Source: JAAYBY01 sp964465385 (GTDB lineage: Bacteria; Bacillota; Clostridia; Saccharofermentanales; UBA5734). From it: 18,029 nt of DNA. This document shows positions 8,447 to 15,155 of this stretch, one piece after another. Numbering within the stretch: position 1 is the first letter of the stretch; each line of letters opens with the position of its first letter. The DNA lies in NCBI GenBank assembly GCA_964465385.1, contig CAYXIM010000034.1, forward strand, positions 1-18,029, in the 5' to 3' direction. Below the pieces are notes generated by a model that saw only the letters and a program-made list of their open reading frames with translations, had not been told where the DNA came from and ran no database searches. A program made the position numbers and the translations under genes.

Positions 8447-9397
8447 TTATACAATCGGTTCAACGTCGGACTCGTACTGAAGCGGAACCGCAATGACCTG
8501 ATCCACATAGGCAGTGCCTTTGAAAAGGCGGAGCATGGTTGCCGGGATGGCGGGGGTCACAGGTCCGAAGAACAAGAGCCGGGAGCCGTACCGTTGCCAG
8601 GAGGTTGTTGCCCCGACTGGTGCGGTCATTTCAAATTCAAAGCGATCGCGAGCCTGGGCAATGTCACGCGGACCAATGGTGGCGATACGCGGCGGCACGG
8701 CACCGATGTCTCCCGAGCACCCAAACATGCCGCGCAGAGAGTCGGATGTGATGGTCTCCGGAAGCGGTGTTGCAACCCGTGATCCCAGAGTCAGGAAGGT
8801 GTCCATGTCTTCAGCTTGAAAATCATCCGACGGATCGATGCCCGCCAGGCCACCAATCCAGTTGACGCTGGTATAAACCACGTCAGCACCGCCGCCGGTC
8901 TCTTGAATCAACGCTGAATACGAGGCCGCATTGTCGGTCGTCCAATAGGTGATCTGTGACTGGGGCATGCGCAGCTTGGCATCCAGACGCTGGTAGAAAT
9001 AGCGATCAAAATAAAAGGCTTTGCTGACACGTGCTTGTGGTGGGGCCACTTCATTTTTTTCATTGGCGTATTCACTCAGGAAATAAACATGGACATTTCG
9101 GCAGCTGACCTGGTATTTGTTTAGCACTTCCACCAGGCTCATGTAGGCCGCGACCTCCGGTGATGGCAGGACAAGGGTCAGTTTTTCATCCTTGAGGTCA
9201 GACATGCGGATGCGCTGGAAAAGGTCGGTGACAAAATAGTTGATGGCATCATGAACAACATGCATCTTGAAGTCCGGGTGCTCGAAAGGTTCCTGAGACC
9301 GCTTCTGGTAATCACCATCGCGGATGGCTTCCAGGACATCCCTGTCTTGGACAGGTAGCCATGGTGCCGCTTCGGGCATAAAGACTTTGCTTCTCAT
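8447..9397 (-). CDS. NagB-family protein, copy B, with degenerate catalytic motifs
   Basis: This 316-residue paralogue of the downstream gene has nearly the same length and shares WLPVQD near the N-terminus, LTLGSR near 202-207, TIGPRDI near 240-246 and the FGPVT/FKGTAYV C-terminal blocks. Its active-site motifs are badly eroded compared with NagB: MDEY is LSEY (Asp72 equivalent is Ser108), and GNDGHIAFNEP is NWIGGLAGIDP at 179-189 (Asp141 is Ile181, His143 is Gly183, Glu148 is Asp188). It may be a regulatory or structural partner of copy A, or may have acquired another activity. The frame is intact with no nonsense codon, so it is not a pseudogene. AGGAGG precedes the ATG. It follows the M20 peptidase gene by 48 bases. 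Confidence 0.78.
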   Translation of the reverse strand: MRSKVFMPEAAPWLPVQDRDVLEAIRDGDYQKRSQEPFEHPDFKMHVVHDAINYFVTDLFQRIRMSDLKDEKLTLVLPSPEVAAYMSLVEVLNKYQVSCRNVHVYFLSEYANEKNEVAPPQARVSKAFYFDRYFYQRLDAKLRMPQSQITYWTTDNAASYSALIQETGGGADVVYTSVNWIGGLAGIDPSDDFQAEDMDTFLTLGSRVATPLPETITSDSLRGMFGCSGDIGAVPPRIATIGPRDIAQARDRFEFEMTAPVGATTSWQRYGSRLLFFGPVTPAIPATMLRLFKGTAYVDQVIAVPLQYESDVEPIV

Positions 9398-9445
9398 AAG
9401 GTCCTCCTGTATTCCTTGATGTGTATCGGTCCGATGATCTATGGG

Positions 9446-10720
9446 TTATTGTCCGTCATAGCGTAACATAAAAAGCAACAAGCTTTTGCACATGTCTAGA
9501 AATTCGCGGCAGTCGATGTGCTCATCTACCTGGTGGGCTCCACCCGGTTGTGAAAAATTACCGCCAACACCGTAGTTAAAAACCTCACCGCCGCCGCCAT
9601 AGTAATAAAACATGGGCAGGTCAGACAGGCACATGCCTTCAAGGGGGGCAGGCTCGCCGCTGACGTCTGCAATGCATTGGTTAAATAAGGCGACCGACGG
9701 GATGGGCTGGTCAGGATCAACCGGTAAAAAATATCGGGTGGTGTGTTCAAAGGGAAAAACATCCACATCCCAGGCATCGGCCTGTTTTCGAACCGAGTCC
9801 ACCACTGCTTGCAGTTCTGCCTCCACCTCTTGACGCGGCAACAGCGAGTAAAACATGAAATTGACACGAGCGCTTCTCATATCGGTCCCGCCCGTTCCAC
9901 CCACCAGAACCTGGTTGAGACGATAAGCCTGGGCTGCTGCGGAGCTGTCTTTAAAAACAGGATGAGCAAGCAGTTCGTCCCGGCGACGCTGGCCAAAGAC
10001 AGCCAGCTCATCCAGAAACAATCGAACCGCCTGATAGACCGGTTCCGCCGTTTCCGTGGCATGGCGGTAGGAGAAATCGATGGAAAACAGCCCGCCACCG
10101 GTCCCATGGGTGAAAATAGACCGGTCAAAACCATCCAGGTTCAGGTAAAGGTCAGACGGGTATTTCAAGACAGCTGACAGGGCGCCGTGGCCGCCTCCAG
10201 CTTCTTCGTCAGAATAAGCCGCCAGGACCACATCGTTTTTCAGACGGATGCCCAACGACTGAAGGACGCGAACGACAAACCATCCGGCAGCAATTCCCTG
10301 CTTGTCATCAACACTGCCCCTGCCCCAGATTTTACCATCTTTGATCAGGCCGCTGAGAGGCGGCACCGACCACAAGGACGCATCGCCGATCTGAACGGTG
10401 TCACTGTGACCGGCAATCATGACCCGGTGTTTGCCCTCCGTTCCTGGCCAGACTGTGCAGACATTGGGCCTGTCTTCCAGGTTGTTGCCCGGCAGATAGG
10501 CCTCGTGCTCGGTAAAGTTGGGCAGGGCCAGCGGCGAGAACACATCAGCTTCAAGCCCCAGTTTTTCGTAGAGTTCGGTCACACAAGGTACGATGTTTTT
10601 TTCGTTTCCGGTGTGATTAAAGTTTTCCGTGTTTTGCTGAACCAGACAGGACAAAGCCTGGTAAAGCTCTTCTTGCAAGCGTTCTGCCTCATCACAGACA
10701 CGTTTTTCAAGCGTTGTCAT
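9446..10720 (-). CDS. M20 family zinc peptidase / deacylase (ArgE/DapE-type)
   Basis: The 424-residue cytoplasmic protein belongs to the M20 di-zinc hydrolases that include ArgE, DapE and dipeptidases, which remove an acyl or peptide group from an amino acid amine. The catalytic set is complete: GHSD at 104-107 (His105, Asp107), GRGSVDD with Asp138, the SDEE pair Glu172-Glu173, Asp196 in LNLDGFD and His396 in GGAHQVDE. GGTGGTDMRSARVNF near 274-288 corresponds to the dimerisation/lid region. A G-rich site (AGGGGGGAAA) precedes the ATG. It heads an apparent operon with the two NagB-like genes, so its product may feed them, but the substrate is unknown. It differs clearly from the M20D gene at the left edge. 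Confidence 0.87.
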   Translation of the reverse strand: MTTLEKRVCDEAERLQEELYQALSCLVQQNTENFNHTGNEKNIVPCVTELYEKLGLEADVFSPLALPNFTEHEAYLPGNNLEDRPNVCTVWPGTEGKHRVMIAGHSDTVQIGDASLWSVPPLSGLIKDGKIWGRGSVDDKQGIAAGWFVVRVLQSLGIRLKNDVVLAAYSDEEAGGGHGALSAVLKYPSDLYLNLDGFDRSIFTHGTGGGLFSIDFSYRHATETAEPVYQAVRLFLDELAVFGQRRRDELLAHPVFKDSSAAAQAYRLNQVLVGGTGGTDMRSARVNFMFYSLLPRQEVEAELQAVVDSVRKQADAWDVDVFPFEHTTRYFLPVDPDQPIPSVALFNQCIADVSGEPAPLEGMCLSDLPMFYYYGGGGEVFNYGVGGNFSQPGGAHQVDEHIDCREFLDMCKSLLLFMLRYDGQ

Positions 10721-10863
10721 CTCATTTCCCCCCTACTTTTTGGTGCTCCCAGATCCCTTTGGGCCTCAGGCTCCTGAGCTACCTGTCAGGCTTGGACCTG
10801 ATGGCATGGCCGCTATAAGCCTACCATGTTCCACCTTGTCTTTCAATGACGTGCAAGTGTTTA

Positions 10864-10983
10864 AACCTGGTTGNNNNNNNNNNNNNNNNNNNNNNNNNNN
10901 NNNNNNNNNNNNNNNNNNNNNNNNNNNNNNNNNNNNNNNNNNNNNNNNNNNNNNNNNNNNNNNNNNNNNNNNNAACCTGGTTG
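10864..10983. repeat. 10-bp direct repeat abutting both sides of the N run
   Basis: AACCTGGTTG occurs at 10864-10873, ending at the first N, and again at 10974-10983, starting right after the last N. An exact repeat at both contig ends is typical of two contigs that really overlap but were joined by a placeholder gap. Confidence 0.8.
10874..10973. other. Assembly gap, 100 N
   Basis: Exactly 100 unknown bases, the conventional size for a gap of unknown length. The ORFs that appear to cross it have no support. Its true length may be zero or slightly negative because the flanks share 10 bases. Confidence 0.98.
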
Positions 10984-11009
10984 ACAGATGCCCGGGTTCG
11001 TGGCATGAT
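10981..11009 (+). promoter_or_regulatory. Candidate promoter of the ABC importer operon
   Basis: TTGACA at 10981-10986 is followed after 17 bases by CATGAT at 11004-11009, a 4 of 6 match to the -10 consensus. The predicted start is near 11016, about 60 bases before the lipoprotein gene. The perfect -35 with a weak -10 suggests a regulated promoter. It lies immediately beside the assembly gap, so operator sites upstream may be missing. Confidence 0.5.
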
Positions 11010-11077
11010 TGCGTTGGCCTGCTACTGTGCTAACGCTTTAATCTGCTAATGCATTATATGTTTGGAGGAATGCTTCA

Positions 11078-11884
11078 ATGAAAAAAATACTGGCTCTCAT
11101 CTGTGTGCTTCTGATGGTCGGCTCCCTGGTCGCCTGCCAGAAACCTGATCAAAACGAAGCTGAAACGATCACCTTTAAGTTGGGCTTTGATGCCGAATAC
11201 CCGCCCTTTGGTTACATCGATGACAGCGGTGGCTATGCCGGTTTTGACCTGGCCCTGGCGGCTGAGGTCTGCGACCGGCTGGGCTGGGAGCTCAAAACCA
11301 TTCCCATTGCCTGGGATTCCAAGGACACGGAGCTGGAGACCGGGAATATCGATTGCATCTGGAATGGTTTCACCATCAACGGGCGGGAAAACGATTACAC
11401 CTGGACGGCCGGCTATTATGACAACAGCATCGTCATGGTCGTCAAAGAAGAAAGCAGCATTGAAACATTGGCTGACCTGGCTGGCAAAATTGTCATCACA
11501 CAAGCAGGTTCGTCCGGTCTGGCAGCGTTGGAAAACGACAGGCCTGAACTGACAGCAACTTTTGCCCAGCTGGTTGAGACCGCAGATTACAACTCAGCCT
11601 ATATGGAGCTCAATGCTGGCGCGGTTGATGCCATTGCAGTTGACGTTGGTGTGGCCAACTACTACATGGGCAGCCAGACCGAGCATTACCGTATCCTCAA
11701 AGAAGATATCGCTTCTGAAGAGTACGGGGTTGGTTTTCTCAAAGGTGACACCAAAACCATGTACCTGGTTCAGGGCGTCCTGCTTGAAATGGCGGCAGAT
11801 GGCACCTTGGAAACCATTGCCCAAGACTTCATTGACAAAGGACTGGTCATCGAAAGCCTTGTCTTTCCCAAAGCTTTTGACTGA
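11078..11884 (+). CDS. Amino acid ABC transporter substrate-binding lipoprotein
   Basis: The 268-residue extracytoplasmic solute-binding protein belongs to the polar amino acid family (SBP_bac_3, PF00497-like). Residues 1-19 form a type II signal peptide (MKK, a hydrophobic core, LVA) with lipobox Cys20, so the mature protein is lipid-anchored on the outer face of the membrane. LGFDAEYPPFGYIDDSG near 34-50 and GFDLALAAEV near 54-63 are the characteristic ligand-pocket opening motifs, followed by WDSKDTELETGNIDCIWNG near 87-105. GGAGGA lies 8 bases before the ATG. It is the first gene of the SBP-permease-ATPase operon. The family usually binds polar or charged amino acids; the exact ligand cannot be told. 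Confidence 0.93.
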   Translation: MKKILALICVLLMVGSLVACQKPDQNEAETITFKLGFDAEYPPFGYIDDSGGYAGFDLALAAEVCDRLGWELKTIPIAWDSKDTELETGNIDCIWNGFTINGRENDYTWTAGYYDNSIVMVVKEESSIETLADLAGKIVITQAGSSGLAALENDRPELTATFAQLVETADYNSAYMELNAGAVDAIAVDVGVANYYMGSQTEHYRILKEDIASEEYGVGFLKGDTKTMYLVQGVLLEMAADGTLETIAQDFIDKGLVIESLVFPKAFD

Positions 11885-11906
11885 GCAGGCTCAAACAGAA
11901 GGCTGT

Positions 11907-11930
11907 AAAAGGCGGGCTTTCCCGCCTTTT
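11907..11930 (+). terminator. Intrinsic terminator/attenuator inside the ABC operon
   Basis: A perfect 10-bp inverted repeat (11907-11916 and 11921-11930) with a CTTT loop ends in TTTT. It sits 22 bases after the lipoprotein stop and 23 bases before the permease start. Partial termination here would make more binding protein than permease and ATPase, a common arrangement in such operons. Confidence 0.8.
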
Positions 11931-11953
11931 GCCTTCGAATCGGAGGGAATCAG

Positions 11954-12667
11954 ATGACACTGGGAACCATCATCACCCAGTTGGCCCAGGGGCTGCTAAA
12001 ATCCATCTTGATCTTTACCCTGACCCTGATCGGCTCTTTGCCATTGGGCCTTTTTGTGTCTTTTGGCCGCATGAGCCGATGGGCTCCTTTGAGCCGATGG
12101 GCGGACCAAAGCGACAAACGCCTGGTCAAAAGCCTTGGCCGGATCAAACCTATTCAGGTGCTGGTTAAGTTTTACATCTCGTTGATGCGCGGCACCCCGT
12201 TGATTTTGCAGCTGATGGTGGTCTACTTCGGCCCCTATTATTTGTTTGGCATCACCATCGGTCAAAACTACCGTTTTTATGCGGTTATCATCGGCTTCGT
12301 CTTGAACTACGCGGCTTATTTTGCCGAAATTTACCGTTCCGGAATCGAATCCATGCCCGTTGGCCAATACGAGGCTGCCGAAGTGCTGGGCTACACCCGG
12401 GCTCAGGTTTTTGTTAAGATTATTTTGCCTCAAGTGATCAAGCGCATCTTGCCCTCGATTACCAATGAGGTCATCACCTTGATCAAAGACACCTCCCTGG
12501 CTTTTGCCATCGCCTATTCCGAAATGTTCACCATGGCACGCAAGATTGCCTCGTCACAAACCACCCTGATTCCGTTTGTGGTAGCAGGCATTTTCTATTA
12601 CATCTTCAATTTGATTGTCGCCTGGGGCATGGAGTACTTTGAAAAGAGATTGAACTATTTCAAATGA
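11954..12667 (+). CDS. Amino acid ABC transporter permease (HisM/GlnP type)
   Basis: The 237-residue inner-membrane protein is of the polar amino acid permease family. It has a first hydrophobic segment near 10-37, then a charged loop, further membrane segments near 77-100, 107-125 and 205-225, and the cytoplasmic EAA loop beginning EAAEVLGYTRAQ at 140-151 that contacts the ATPase. MRGTPLILQL near 78-87 is a family signature. The loop after the first membrane segment contains a short tandem duplication (SRWAPLSRWA at 41-50; GAGCCGATGGGC is repeated in the DNA). GGAGGG precedes the ATG. A single permease gene implies a homodimer in the complex. Confidence 0.92.
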   Translation: MTLGTIITQLAQGLLKSILIFTLTLIGSLPLGLFVSFGRMSRWAPLSRWADQSDKRLVKSLGRIKPIQVLVKFYISLMRGTPLILQLMVVYFGPYYLFGITIGQNYRFYAVIIGFVLNYAAYFAEIYRSGIESMPVGQYEAAEVLGYTRAQVFVKIILPQVIKRILPSITNEVITLIKDTSLAFAIAYSEMFTMARKIASSQTTLIPFVVAGIFYYIFNLIVAWGMEYFEKRLNYFK

Positions 12668-12680
12668 GGGCCGCTTGAAC

Positions 12681-13445
12681 ATGAACATCCTTGAATTAAA
12701 AAACATCAGCAAACATTTTGGCAACCTGTGTGTCCTCGAGGATATCAGCGTGACGGTCAGCAAGGGCGAGGTCGTGGCCATCATTGGCCCTTCCGGTTCG
12801 GGTAAGTCCACCTTGTTGCGCTGTGCGACCTTGCTGGAAACAATCGATTCCGGCGAGATCATCTACCTGGGTGAAGCCGCAGCCACCACGGATGAAAACG
12901 CCTGCGTCCATTACCGAAGCCCGGATGACTTGAAAAAAATCCGGCGCTACTTTGGCTTGGTTTTTCAAAACTTCAACCTGTTTCCTCATTTTTCGGTCAT
13001 GAAAAATGTCACTGACGCCCTGGTCACAGTCCAGAAACTGCCCCGCCAAGAAGCGCGTGAACGGGCTTTGGAACTGCTGGATAAGATGGGCCTGGCTGAC
13101 AAGGTGGACAGCTACCCCTACCAATTGTCAGGTGGCCAGCAGCAGCGGGTATCCATCGTCCGGGCACTGGCTATGAAACCAGAAATTTTGTTCTTTGATG
13201 AGCCGACGTCTGCCCTGGACCCAGAACTGACCGGCGAGGTGCTCAAGGTTATCCGCAGCCTCAGTGATGAACACATGACCATGGTTATCGTGACCCATGA
13301 AATGCAGTTCGCCCAGCACATCGCAGACACTGTCTACTTCATGGACGGCGGTGTGGTCGTTGAGCATGGCCCGCCAGGTGAGGTGCTGGTCCATCCTCAG
13401 AAAGAGCGGACCAAACGTTTTCTGGAGCGCTACCGCTCCCATTGA
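12681..13445 (+). CDS. Amino acid ABC transporter ATP-binding protein (HisP/GlnQ type)
   Basis: The 254-residue cytoplasmic ATPase energises the importer. All motifs are present: Walker A GPSGSGKST at 36-44, Q-loop Gln96, signature LSGGQ at 149-153, Walker B ILFFDE at 169-174 followed by PTSALDPE, and the switch His206 in VTHEM. The region between Walker A and the Q-loop is slightly longer than in minimal GlnQ proteins (GEAAATTDENACVHYRSPDD). The ATG at 12681 is used, with GAGGG 10 bases upstream; a TTG at 12675, 4 bases after that site, would add two residues and cannot be excluded. It follows the permease stop by 13 bases and converges on the alcohol dehydrogenase gene. Confidence 0.93.
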   Translation: MNILELKNISKHFGNLCVLEDISVTVSKGEVVAIIGPSGSGKSTLLRCATLLETIDSGEIIYLGEAAATTDENACVHYRSPDDLKKIRRYFGLVFQNFNLFPHFSVMKNVTDALVTVQKLPRQEARERALELLDKMGLADKVDSYPYQLSGGQQQRVSIVRALAMKPEILFFDEPTSALDPELTGEVLKVIRSLSDEHMTMVIVTHEMQFAQHIADTVYFMDGGVVVEHGPPGEVLVHPQKERTKRFLERYRSH

Positions 13446-13475
13446 GCTGCAGCCCGTCTTTTAAAGGGCCAGCTC
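13444..13475. terminator. Weak overlapping bidirectional hairpin between convergent genes
   Basis: GAGCTG (13444-13449) pairs with CAGCTC (13470-13475), with an additional CCC/GGG pairing inside. The element overlaps the ends of both convergent genes, which are only 15 bases apart. A TTTT stretch lies in the loop rather than after the stem, so this is a weak terminator call. Confidence 0.3.
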
Positions 13476-14630
13476 GTAAATAGCCTGGATATCATCAACT
13501 CCCAAGGTGACAAAGCGGCCCAAGGTCTTGCCGCCAGCTGTCAGGCGGGCTACAAAGCCGGGGATGTCTTGGGCGCCCAGGCCAATTTCTGACAAGGTCA
13601 AAGGCATCCCGATGTGTTTGAGAAATGCGCGGAAGCGCTGGATGCCTTGACGAGCGGTTGCCCGAGGATCCGTAAAATTCATCTCACAGCCCCAGACACG
13701 AACAGCAAAACGAGCAAACAGCATGGGGTCATGCCCCATAACGTAGGTCATCCAGGCAGGTAAGATGACCGCCAGACCGGCACCGTGGGACACATCGTTT
13801 TTAGCCGACAGCTCATGCTCCATGAGGTGGCTGCTCCAGTCTTGCTCTCGGCCGACCCCGCAGATGTTGTTGTGAGCCAGCATGCCTGCCCACATCACGT
13901 TGGCGCGGGCGTCATAATCCAGTGGGTTTGCCATGACTTTGAGGCCTTCCTTGCGGATGGCCACCATAAGGCCTTCGCAGAGGCGGTCGGTTGTTTCAAC
14001 ATGGGGGGTCCGCGTGAAATAGCGTTCACAGATGTGAGCCATCATGTCGGTCAGGCCGCAGGCAGTCTGATATGCTGGCAAGGTGAGGGTGAATTCAGGG
14101 TTGAGAATGGAAAAACATGGCCGTAGGGCATCCCCACCGGCTCCCCGTTTGTGGGAGCCATCCTCATGCGTGATCACGCTGTCAGTCGATCCTTCACTGC
14201 CGGCAGCAGCCAGGGTCAGTACGGTTCCAACGTTCAGGGCTTGCGTCACTTTTTCTTTTTTGGTGAAAAAATCCCAGAAATCTCCCGCATAAGGCACACC
14301 AACAGCAATGGCCTTGGCAGAATCGATGACACTGCCACCACCAACGGCCAAAATAAAGTCCACCTGCTCCTTGCGGCACAGGTCAATGCCTTGGTAAACC
14401 AGACCGCTTCTGGGGTTGGGCTGGACGCCGCCCAGTTCAACCACTTCAAGGCTGGCCTGGGTCAAAGAAGTTTTGACTTTGTCATAGATGCCATGTTTTT
14501 TAATGGACTCACGGCCGTAATGCAAGAGCACCTTGCTGCCGCCAAAGCGTTTGACCAGCGGCCCTGCTTCTTGTTCACTTGCTCTGCCAAAAGCAAAATA
14601 GGTGGGTGCATGAAAAGTAAATGATTGCAT
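13461..14630 (-). CDS. Iron-containing alcohol dehydrogenase (YqhD / butanol dehydrogenase type)
   Basis: The 389-residue cytoplasmic group III alcohol dehydrogenase reduces aldehydes to alcohols with NAD(P)H. AVGGGSVIDSAKAIA near 95-109 is the cofactor-binding signature (GGGS at 97-100). Metal ligands are Asp195 and His199 in CGLTDMMAHICE, His268 in WSSHLMEHELS and His282 in VSHGAGLA. This spacing matches the YqhD ligands 194, 198, 267 and 281 with an offset of one. The length fits the family (about 385-390). AAGGAAGGA precedes the ATG at 14630. It appears to be a single-gene unit and may dispose of aldehydes or reducing equivalents during fermentation; this role is inferred. Confidence 0.92.
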   Translation of the reverse strand: MQSFTFHAPTYFAFGRASEQEAGPLVKRFGGSKVLLHYGRESIKKHGIYDKVKTSLTQASLEVVELGGVQPNPRSGLVYQGIDLCRKEQVDFILAVGGGSVIDSAKAIAVGVPYAGDFWDFFTKKEKVTQALNVGTVLTLAAAGSEGSTDSVITHEDGSHKRGAGGDALRPCFSILNPEFTLTLPAYQTACGLTDMMAHICERYFTRTPHVETTDRLCEGLMVAIRKEGLKVMANPLDYDARANVMWAGMLAHNNICGVGREQDWSSHLMEHELSAKNDVSHGAGLAVILPAWMTYVMGHDPMLFARFAVRVWGCEMNFTDPRATARQGIQRFRAFLKHIGMPLTLSEIGLGAQDIPGFVARLTAGGKTLGRFVTLGVDDIQAIYELAL

Positions 14631-14769
14631 GGTGTCCTTCCTTTACTGAAGCCATCTGCCGGCTTTTTTTGATACGGTTTTTCATTTGTGAAACGTAACT
14701 GCTGACACAATGCGCTTAACAAACAAGGTCTTGCCGGCCGGCTTATCAAAACAGCCCGCTTCTCTTTCA

Positions 14770-14806
14770 CTTGTCACAGGTCTGACAGCCTGTCTCGGTT
14801 GACAAG
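14770..14806. promoter_or_regulatory. Nested inverted repeat with TGTCA/TGACA half-sites
   Basis: Outer arms CTTGTCA (14770-14776) and TGACAAG (14800-14806) enclose inner arms GACAG (14784-14788) and CTGTC (14790-14794). Both dyads share nearly the same centre, around 14788-14789. The half-site TGTCA/TGACA is thus present four times (once shortened). It could be an operator for a dimeric or tetrameric regulator, or an RNA hairpin. Confidence 0.4.
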
Positions 14807-14818
14807 GTCAAGCACATT

Positions 14819-14927
14819 GTAGGCATGGGTGGCTTGGTTTGGCTGGTATGCCTGCTTAAAAAGCAGGCTAAGCGGTGCGCGTCTCATGCAGGGTTTGCTT
14901 GCTTGTCCTTCAAAGGAAGCCTTTTTG
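14819..14927 (+). ncRNA. Candidate structured small RNA or orphan leader
   Basis: GTAGGCAT (14819-14826) can pair with ATGCCTGC (14848-14855), one pair being a wobble. The competing stem GCCTGCTT (14850-14857) with AAGCAGGC (14861-14868) uses the same bases. The segment ends in a terminator-like hairpin with a T tract at 14901-14927. No plus-strand gene lies upstream that would need this terminator, so a short independent transcript is plausible. A TTGACA at 14799-14804 has no good -10, so the promoter is uncertain. No SRP, 6S, T-box or M-box signature was recognised. Confidence 0.3.
14901..14927 (+). terminator. Terminator-like hairpin with T tract
   Basis: GCTT-gt-CCT (14901-14909) pairs with AGG-AAGC (14914-14920) around a TCAA loop, 7 pairs with a 2-base bulge. 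It is followed by CTTTTTG and more T-rich sequence. It lies 37 bases before the mgtE promoter -35 box. Confidence 0.5.
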
Positions 14928-14963
14928 TTGTCCTTTTATTAGGGTTGAGTATACCACAGGTGT

Positions 14964-14991
14964 TTGCTGGTCGACCAAAATAAGGTATAAT
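14964..14991 (+). promoter_or_regulatory. Promoter of the mgtE operon
   Basis: A perfect -10 TATAAT lies at 14986-14991, with TTGCTG at 14964-14969 after a 16-base spacer. It predicts a start near 14998 and a leader of about 158 nt before the first mgtE start codon. A GGTCGACC palindrome (14969-14976) lies between the two boxes. Confidence 0.65.
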
Positions 14992-14997
14992 TCAATG

Positions 14998-15155
14998 AGA
15001 TTGGTAAAATTAACGAGGGTTCAACCCGCGCGGCCCGACCCAAAAAGGTTTTAATGAATATGGACACGGACAGCAGCAGTAAAAACATAAAAGATAAACA
15101 GGATGGCCAGCAATGAGTTTTGAATGTTGTCCATCCCTGTTTTGGGGGGCGGACA
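14998..15155 (+). promoter_or_regulatory. Structured mgtE leader with possible RBS sequestration
   Basis: Two partly exclusive structures are visible. In one, AAACAGGATGG (15096-15106) pairs with CCATCCCTGTTT (15131-15142), 11 pairs with one bulged C, leaving the G-rich ribosome binding site (15144-15152) free. In the other, GCCC-ga-CCCAAAA (15033-15045) pairs with TTTTGGGGGGC (15140-15150), 11 pairs with a 2-base bulge, hiding that site. A small GGGTT-c-AACCC hairpin lies at 15018-15028. Mg2+ transporter genes in Bacillota are often controlled by an M-box riboswitch, but its conserved segments are not recognisable here. Confidence 0.4.

Larger units (their letters stand above)
10721..11077. 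other. Intergenic region between divergent operons, interrupted by the gap
   Basis: This 357-bp region (257 known bases) separates the M20/NagB-like operon from the ABC importer operon. No gene is visible. It holds a 14-bp palindrome, CTCAGG at 10765-10770 and CCTGAG at 10773-10778, which would form a hairpin in the leader of the minus-strand operon. I found no convincing minus-strand promoter in the known bases; it may lie near or in the gap. Confidence 0.6.
14631..15155. other. 525-bp non-coding, dyad-rich region between adh and mgtE
   Basis: No supported protein gene lies here. From left to right it holds: a stem AAGCC/GGCTT with a T run at 14649-14667; a dyad TTTCA-TTTG-TGAAA at 14680-14693, a possible operator for the alcohol dehydrogenase; a perfect 10-bp palindrome GCCGGCCGGC at 14733-14742; a nested TGTCA/TGACA dyad at 14770-14806; two mutually exclusive stems and a terminator-like hairpin up to 14927; a promoter at 14964-14991; and the mgtE leader. 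No clear minus-strand promoter for the alcohol dehydrogenase was found; TTACGT and TATCAA are too weak to call. Confidence 0.6.

Noticed and set aside
10740..11049. ORFs spanning the N run
   Set aside because: They are open only because the unknown bases contain no stop codons.
14462..14770. 102-codon minus-strand ORF overlapping the alcohol dehydrogenase start
   Set aside because: It overlaps the alcohol dehydrogenase in another frame, lacks a ribosome binding site and resembles no known family.
14710..14802. 30-codon plus-strand ORF
   Set aside because: There is no ribosome binding site, no recognisable motif and no promoter, and it runs through the nested dyad.
14825..14983. 52-codon plus-strand ORF with a hydrophobic, signal-like C-terminal half
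   Set aside because: It has no ribosome binding site, and its hydrophobic residues come from the T tract of the terminator-like hairpin and the promoter region.
15018..15042. GGTTCAA followed by C-rich sequence, resembling a tRNA T-arm
   Set aside because: No acceptor, D or anticodon arms can be built around it; it is a small hairpin in the mgtE leader.
14998..15155. M-box (ykoK) Mg2+ riboswitch ahead of mgtE
   Set aside because: The location is right, but the conserved M-box core segments could not be found by eye, so only a structured leader is called.
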